Shown here: piece by piece, positions 46,096 through 64,000 of the stretch
Layout of the letters: every line of letters begins with the position of its first letter
How positions within the stretch are numbered: position 1 is the stretch's first letter
DNA from: Malurus cyaneus samueli
Lineage: Eukaryota > Chordata > Aves > Passeriformes > Maluridae
Length of the DNA: 64,000 bases
Direction of reading: 5' to 3'
Assembly: GCA_009741485.1 (NCBI GenBank)
Contig: CM019220.1
Span: forward strand, 31,812,185 to 31,876,184
The notes under the pieces: generated by a model
Database searches by the model: none
What the model saw: the letters and a program-made list of their open reading frames with translations, nothing else
What the model was told of the DNA's origin: nothing
Program-made: the position numbers and the translations under genes

Positions 46096-49000
46096 GTAAT
46101 AATTTACATAACTACATATATACAAATGTTCCTAAGAACAATTGTCATTTGAAGGGACTGAAGGTCATCTGGTTCTTTGTTTTCAGGATTGTTAAACTCG
46201 CAGTCTGCATTTCTAGAAAGATACACTTGCACATACTCATAGGCTACAAAAGGAGATATTTACCAAGCTGCCCAGGGACATGTGATAGTAAGGTTGAAGC
46301 AAAATAATTCCCTACTGCAAGAATTTAATGCATGTAACTATTTTAAGTAAATGTCACATGCTCAGATTCACTGTGAAGATCAATTTGCAGTAACTCTCTT
46401 GTTTCCTCCAGCCTGATTTCCAATTTATGTTAAGCAGAGCAGTGCCATGTTACATTTCCTCTGTTATTAAACAGAGCTGAGCTCAGGGATGAGGTCCCAA
46501 GGAACATTTAAAGTAGTCATTTTGGAACATGCCATTTCACACGTGAAGGGGGATTATGTGTTGTGAGAGCTAACAGGAATTGTGCTGTGATGAAACAATG
46601 AGAAAACTGCTTTGTACTTGTGTCTCTTCCATGTTTTTCCACCAAATTCTGCAGGCTACCCTGGGTTCTTTATGTCAGCTTGTCAAAGCCCTGACAATGT
46701 ACTTTTGTCTCCTGAACATTAACTCCACCATACAGCTATCACAGGATATGGACTGGGCTATTAGTGGTTACCAGTCCTATTCAGCCTGCCCAAGTTCCTA
46801 TCCCTTTTCCACACATGCACGTGTACACACAGTTTGCATAGGTTCCTTTATGGATTTGAAATGGATTGGATTTAAGACCCCATAAGCTTTGCAGATCTGG
46901 AATCATACCTAAGTTACAGACCTTCGAGGTCTGCTTTACGTAAGATTCAGGTCCAATTTCATGGGCAGCTTAAGCTGTCACTAGCTGGCACTGGTGCTGA
47001 AAGAAGTATCCAGACTCTTTGCCTGTCCTTGACTGACCCCATCTATTGTGCCAGCAGAAGTTTCTGGCACTGGTTCACTCGAAGAAGGCAGGCATTTGAC
47101 TACATCCTCGTGCTGCTTCTTCCAAAAATAACTTTTAATTTGTATTAACTTTTCCCCCACACCCAATGCTAATAAAGAACTGTACAATGAGCTGACATTA
47201 TGCAAAAAGCTCCAAACCTGGTCTAAACTCCTAGTCCTTCATTCTACCGCAGGTCTGTGCTTAGCTTCATGTGCCAAGGACAGTTCACTGACATTCATGT
47301 GTCTGGTAAAGATGAGGACAAAAGTTCTTAAAGAGAGGAAATATTTAACAGCAGCAGCTATCTTTCAGCTCTATAGAAACTTCTCACACAATATAAGCAA
47401 GAAAAAAAATAGCACAAAATAAAATCTCTTCCGGACCTATATTTGCCTGTGATGTCAACAAGGAATAATGTAGAAACGATCCTTTTTGTCACTGGAACGC
47501 CAGTGAGTTAAAAACCCACACTTTGGATGGTAAGCTTTTGGGAGAGGTTGAAATGAGGGCTGCTTTGTGTTCTACAGGACCCGCATAACCTGGACAGAAA
47601 CCACCCCTGCTTTGCATGTCTCTGCTGGTAAGAATGGGCTGAGGAACATAAATCAAAGATGCGATGGGGCTGTCTCCTGTGCTTCCACAGTCCTGTGGCT
47701 CCCGCGAGAGAGACTGAGAGTCTTTTAGTAGATTTTGTGCCAAGAGGAACCAGGCTTAGGCCCTGTGTTAGCACAGCTCCCCAGGGCTGGCCGGGGTTGG
47801 GTAAGGGCTGCTGCAGACGCAGCACTCCTCAAGCAGCAATCCTCCCCCAGCCTGCCCCAGCTGAGCCCGGAGTCTGCGTGGTTTAGTGCAGACCATGTTC
47901 TTCCTTAGCAGTCAAATAAATACAGACAGTACTATTTTGGACGTGGGACAGAGTAAGAACAAAGTGGCTGGATTTCAAAACTGGCTGTGAGTTTAAACCT
48001 CTTTTGGATTTACAGGCCCACCAAAATCTTATGACTATCTAACAAGTCTAATCCTTTACACGAGTTTACAGCCAAATACTTTGATTATTACTAACACCAA
48101 GGTCACTGGTGCTATATGAAATATTGGAAAATATATGTGAGTTTGTGTTTTACCTCCTGATTAATCCACTTGAGTGTGAAATAGGAAATCTGCTCTTAAT
48201 TCCTAGCTGCATTTGCAGATCATGTAACTAGCAACTTAATTATCATCCATGCCTCTAGATAATTTTTCTCAGCCTACATGTCTGATTGTGAGATATTTTG
48301 AAATCTTTTGAAGGCAAGTATTATTCAAAATTCATTTAAACACATTTATACAATGGCTATATTTTTGTCTTCCTCAGCATATCTTTGGCTGCCTAAGGAA
48401 TAGACTAAATCAGCTGCTCTTTTCAGTCATCTGTAGGAATAGAGCTAGATAAATTGTGTAAAAAATAGCCTTTTTTAACACAGAAATATGCTTTCCTCAT
48501 CAAAGATGACTCTTTGCCCACTGAAAGGTGTCCTTAATATTCTTATTTGTTTTTAATAGTACAAACCTCATAATCACAAATTAAACTTAACCTGCTCATG
48601 ATGGTAGTGTTGCAAAAAATAGCACTTAGGAAAAAGAAATCTATGTGGTCATACAGTAGATCTCTTCCGAGTAAATCAGAAATATCTTGCATCCCTCTGG
48701 TGTCAAGGATTAATTCGGGCCACTCTTCCTATCAAAGTTAGTAAATACAACTCTCTTTTCCAGAAACAAGTATCAAGCAAGGTTGAAGAACTTCAATCTT
48801 GAGCCTGCCAAGAGAAAACACAAAAGGCAAAAAACCCTCAAAGTGCCTTAGACATTCATCACCTTGGACTTCTCAACAGTTGACTTTTCAGTTATTCTAA
48901 ACACTAAAAGGCATCAATTTCTCTAAGAGATAATTTCTAATCCACAGTGCAAGCTAGAACACAGAACACACAGGAAGTGAATCCAGCAAATAACACCAGC

Positions 49001-49629
49001 ATTCGTAGAATTTGCAAAACTCACAGATGAGGTTAGTAATAAGGGTTAGAGAAGGGGAGGACAAGATAAGATTGGAGTTTTGTTTGTATTTCTGGCTTTG
49101 CAGTTTGTTTTTTTGCCTGCACTGGAGAACATAGGTTTTTACTTGTTTTTGGTTTTCATCAAGTTAATAAAAACATGCTGCAGCAGAGCTTATCTGAAAA
49201 ACACCATACCCTGAGGTGGTAAAGTAAAAGCTGCTCCAATTAGTCTCTGTCATCCAAATTGGTGGTGGTGATATTGAATGGGTTTGCTAATGGCAAGGGC
49301 GCTGCAACAGTTAAAAGGAGCACTTTTCTGAAGAGGATACTGTTGGAGGTTTATATAGTTGAACTGGTATTTTTGTCCAGAAATCTTCTCATTTCTTAAT
49401 GCATTCAGCAGCTTTAACTAAAATTGCTTCATTTACATTGGGTGTAAAATTCTAATTGTATTTAAATGTGTGGGAATGGGTTCCCCCCATGGTTGAAGGG
49501 ACATTACTGGCAATGTATCCAGGCTGGTTTTCTGCTGCATACAGCCCAGACACACGTGCGAGCTCAGGACATGTTAATACTACTCTTAGTTCAAGATTCT
49601 TAGCTCAAGAATCAAGAATATGCCCGGTT

Positions 49630-49712
49630 ATAATAATATATATATATATAATATATATATATATATATAATATATATATTATATATATATATATATATAT
49701 ATCTATCTATCT
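49630..49712. repeat. AT microsatellite
   Basis: About 70 bases of alternating A and T with a few phase breaks, ending in three ATCT units. It lies about 500 bases upstream of the COQ10B start codon, just outside the CpG island. Length is likely to vary between individuals. Confidence 0.95.
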
Positions 49713-50202
49713 TAGTGTAACACATATTACAGAAAATATGAAATGTGTGATGAGTTATATTTAAACACTAGGTCTCCAGTCGCAGTGTAATTGTAAAACA
49801 CGCTTTCGTTGAGGGAGTTTGTATTTGAAAGGTGAATTCCGGGAAGGTTTCAGGTAAGGAGTTCTTTGTTTCAGCTTGCGGTCAAACGGTGCAGTGTGAT
49901 TAGAGGCAGGCCCGTTGCCGTGCTGTTTGCCAATGACTGTGACCCTGTGCGCGCAGCGAGCAGCAGCAGCAGCGGCTCCTCCCGCGGCCCGCCCGGCTCA
50001 GGCGCTGCGCGGGGCCGGGCACGCGGCCGGCACGGACGGGCACGAGCCGCCCCGCCGCTCGGTGGGCGCCCGCGCGCACAAGCCCAATTATGGCCGCGCG
50101 CCGGGCTCGCGCGCCGCCGGCCAATCAGGCGGAGCGGCGCGGGCGCGCGCGCTGTCCCGTGACCCGCGCGCGAGCGCGGCCCAGGCGGAGAGCGCGGGCC
50201 GG

Positions 50203-60400
<10,198 letters not shown>

Positions 60401-61297
60401 AGGGAAACTGTAACAACCTCAGCTATAAACTTATTTGTACACTTCATTTATACAAAGTGCCATGCTCCTCCTTTGGGGCATCCATTTCTTATCAGAGCTG
60501 TGGGTGTGATCTTGTACTGTACTAAACACACCTGCTCAGCCAGACATATATAGAATGTTCAAAAGCTGCAATCAAGTGCAGCTCAAAGCCTTATCAATAA
60601 CAGACACTTGGCACTCCTGTAACGCAGGCTATCTCAGGCTGCCGTTTAACACCAAACGGCTCCTGGACTCACAGCCCAAGCTCTGCCTTAACCAAGCTTT
60701 GTCATCACTGTAACATATTAACTCAACTTTGTGGGAATGTAACTTCACAGCAGGAACTCAGCAAGCTGTGCCCAAACAGAGGCCAACTGACATACTGGCT
60801 TCCCAGAGAATGGCAGTTTGGCAACTGAGCAGTGGTGCTTTAAACCCAAGTGAATAGCAAAGATAAGTCAGGAGACTCTAGCTGCTCCTGGAGTGACCAG
60901 CAACTGCTCTAGAACTCCCCCCAGTTTTCAGGAATGAAAGAGAGGGGTGTACATAAGGAGTACTGTGAGTGCAGCAGTCAGCTATAGCCAGTGGTTCCCA
61001 GTCTGGAATCTGCAGTACATTTGGCAGGCTGAACTTGCCAGTCCTTCCCCATTACACATTGCACTTGGGTTACTTACATCTCATCTAATGCAAACAGTAC
61101 ACTTCAGAACTAGTGTTACCTCTCTGAGAATGAGGGACCAGCGCTGTCCTCCCTGGAAGCAGGGAACAAGAAGTCCTGCACTGCCTGCAGACAAGCACAG
61201 CCAAGGCCAGCTGTCATTACAAATCATACAAGAGAGCACTAAACCTTAGTTCTTCAAGGTTTTTCAGTACCACTCCTGCTATGATAGTGCCATCTTG

Positions 61298-61303
61298 ATT
61301 AAA
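61298..61303 (+). terminator. COQ10B: Candidate poly(A) signal of COQ10B
   Basis: ATTAAA, the commonest variant signal, lies about 900 bases past the COQ10B stop. It is the first plausible signal downstream of the gene that I found. Confidence 0.4.
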
Positions 61304-62319
61304 TACATGTTTAGTACTTCCTGAACCAAGTAGATAGGTTTGAAGAGATTTTAAATCCTGACTTTATGCTTTGCATAAATTTGAGCATTACCAAATTTCT
61401 TCACCAAAATTAGGTGAGGTTTCAGGCCAGGTGCCTCTGCAGGGTATGCAATCCATGTAGTTACTACAGAACAACATATTAAGTAACATAGAAAAGTATC
61501 TTTCAGAATATAGACAGCACTGAAACAGTTTCAGACCATTTTACTTAAAATTAGAATGCCACATATCTGATTTGTGGAAGGATAGTTCTTACTAAGAACA
61601 AAGGTAGCTGAGGAAAGCAACAGGTGGATTAAGGTAATTTTTACAGAACTGTGAAGTTGTAAAGCAATTTCAACTGTAGAGGCAATCAGAGATAAACATA
61701 CACAAGTCTGGAAACAGCTTTGTTCTGCAGTCTGGAAGCAGAAAAGACTACACAATGTTATTGGCTGTGTGAGATCAAAGAACACACAAAGGGTAAAGCA
61801 GCATCTACTGCAAAAACCCTGCACCCCTCACCACAAAGGAGGAAGGAAGGCTCAAGGTGAGGAGGTAACCACATACTACACCTGAGCAAAGGAACTACTG
61901 AGAAACTCCAGAACCCTTTCTTAGCGAAGACTTACCTGTTTGATACCCTCAGGGCACTTCTCTTCCCACGGGACTGTGAAAGGTACACTGGGCCTGTTCC
62001 AGCACGTGAAACAATCAGATAGACAGGGCAAAAGAAAGTCAGTGCACGTGCCTTGTTTTCAGAGCATTGTTTAATATTTCAAAGAACTGTAGTGCAGTTC
62101 AGCGTAGGTATTTCTTACCAAAATTAAAGCACTTGCATTTCTGAGAAACATTGTAGACAAAGGAATGTTTCTCGGAGTGAAATGCCCTGTCATTTTTTTC
62201 AAGCATAAGTGTCGATTTCTAGTAAATCTTACAAGCAGCAGCAGGCTGTCCAGGCTCTCCCGTAACTATGGCTTTGTGTGCAGATGAAGAAGGTGATACA
62301 TTTTGTAACTTTTGAGCAG

Positions 62320-62325
62320 TTTATT
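62320..62325 (-). terminator. HSPD1: Distal poly(A) signal of HSPD1
   Basis: AATAAA on the minus strand about 420 bases past the HSPD1 stop, which would give a 3' UTR close in length to the mammalian one. Confidence 0.45.
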
Positions 62326-62519
62326 ACATAAAGGTCACATAACTATTTGCCTACTTTGTACACAATTGTCTAGTCTCACGCACAGTGGCTTCCAAGTTCT
62401 TCCTAGTACTGGCAAGCACCAAGAAATTCTGAAATAGAATATCAAGTGCCTTAATTAAGTTCAAATCAGGACCTTGGTAGATGGATCTTGCACCCAGTTA
62501 TCAGGAATGTACAAATGTC

Positions 62520-62525
62520 TTTATT
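62520..62525 (-). terminator. HSPD1: Proximal poly(A) signal of HSPD1
   Basis: AATAAA on the minus strand about 220 bases past the HSPD1 stop. A plus-strand AATAAA lies 13 bases away, so this spot could serve both strands. Confidence 0.45.
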
Positions 62526-62744
62526 CAAAAAATACAAAATAAATTATCTGTAGGCATGGACAATGACTGTAAACAATTACACGTGTGTTAAATGAAATCC
62601 GGTAACTGATGGTTACAGTGATTCTTTTCAACACCAGCCTCACTTCAGTCACTATCCATCCTCTCACACTGATAGCTCAAGGTTTTCAAGTCAGAACTGT
62701 CAGTCTTCAACAGCACAGCTCATGATGCATCCCTATCCCAGGAA

Positions 62745-63940
<1,196 letters not shown>

Positions 63941-64000
63941 CTACGAGCAGCAAGCCACACATCAAGGTCTGCAAAGGAGTACAGGTGGGACAGCACTGCT
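63941..64000 (-). other. HSPD1: HSPD1 upstream intron, cut by the window edge
   Basis: The last 60 bases are the 3' end of the next HSPD1 intron; the acceptor CGTAG abuts the exon at 63940. Confidence 0.8.

Larger units (their letters stand above)
44351..49629. other. Intergenic region between SF3B1 and COQ10B promoters
   Basis: This is the head-to-head spacer between SF3B1 and COQ10B. Apart from the retroelement relics near 44530-44900, a short direct repeat at 46068-46095 (CAGGAGTTTGCTG twice) and moderately GC-rich sequence at 47650-47890, nothing was recognised. Open frames are short and show no domain. Confidence 0.6.
60401..62744. other. COQ10B 3' UTR and HSPD1 3' UTR, convergent
   Basis: The two genes face each other tail-to-tail with 2.3 kb between their stop codons. 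On the plus strand an ATTAAA lies at 61298-61303 and an AATAAA at 62538-62543. On the minus strand AATAAA lies at 62520-62525 and 62320-62325. The exact ends of the two 3' UTRs cannot be fixed here. No other gene is seen. Confidence 0.6.

Noticed and set aside
47650..47890. Moderately GC-rich block between SF3B1 and COQ10B, possible promoter or LTR
   Set aside because: CpG density is low compared with the three real islands and no element ends were found.

Overview
The window is vertebrate nuclear DNA, and almost certainly from a bird. Genes are split into short exons with GT..AG introns, housekeeping promoters are CpG islands, and the interspersed repeats are CR1 LINE 3' ends plus an LTR of avian ERVL type. 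No prokaryotic operon, CRISPR array or mobile resistance cassette is present. The species cannot be named from the sequence alone; a passerine or other neoavian is my guess.

Four protein genes were recognised, in the order and orientation known from human chromosome 2q33 and other amniotes: ANKRD44 (-), SF3B1 (-), COQ10B (+), HSPD1 (-). (1) Positions 1-2170 hold the 5' end of ANKRD44: a CpG island, a 26-nt first coding exon (1614-1639) and the start of intron 1, with the rest of the gene off the left edge. (2) Positions 2170-20840 are an intergenic stretch with only one CR1 fragment and A-rich tracts recognised. (3) SF3B1 fills 20.97-44.2 kb. All 25 coding exons could be placed to the base; they join in frame to a 1301-residue protein, three residues shorter than the human one as I recall it. 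(4) Positions 44.35-49.94 kb are the space between two divergent promoters, with degraded retroelement pieces and an AT microsatellite. (5) COQ10B has five coding exons from 50203 to 60400 (221 residues). (6) The last three exons of HSPD1 lie at 62745-63940, tail-to-tail with COQ10B; the gene continues off the right edge.

Functionally, SF3B1 is the HEAT-repeat core of the U2 snRNP SF3b complex. COQ10B is a mitochondrial coenzyme Q-binding START-like protein, HSPD1 is the mitochondrial Hsp60 chaperonin, and ANKRD44 is an ankyrin-repeat subunit of protein phosphatase 6. They are conserved neighbours, not a pathway.

I found no convincing undescribed system. The items most worth a second look are a candidate decoy exon in SF3B1 intron 4, a possible retroviral primer-binding-site relic next to the SF3B1 promoter, an LTR and a CR1 lying antisense inside SF3B1 introns, and facing poly(A) signals between COQ10B and HSPD1. 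Comparisons with human or chicken proteins are from memory, not from a search.
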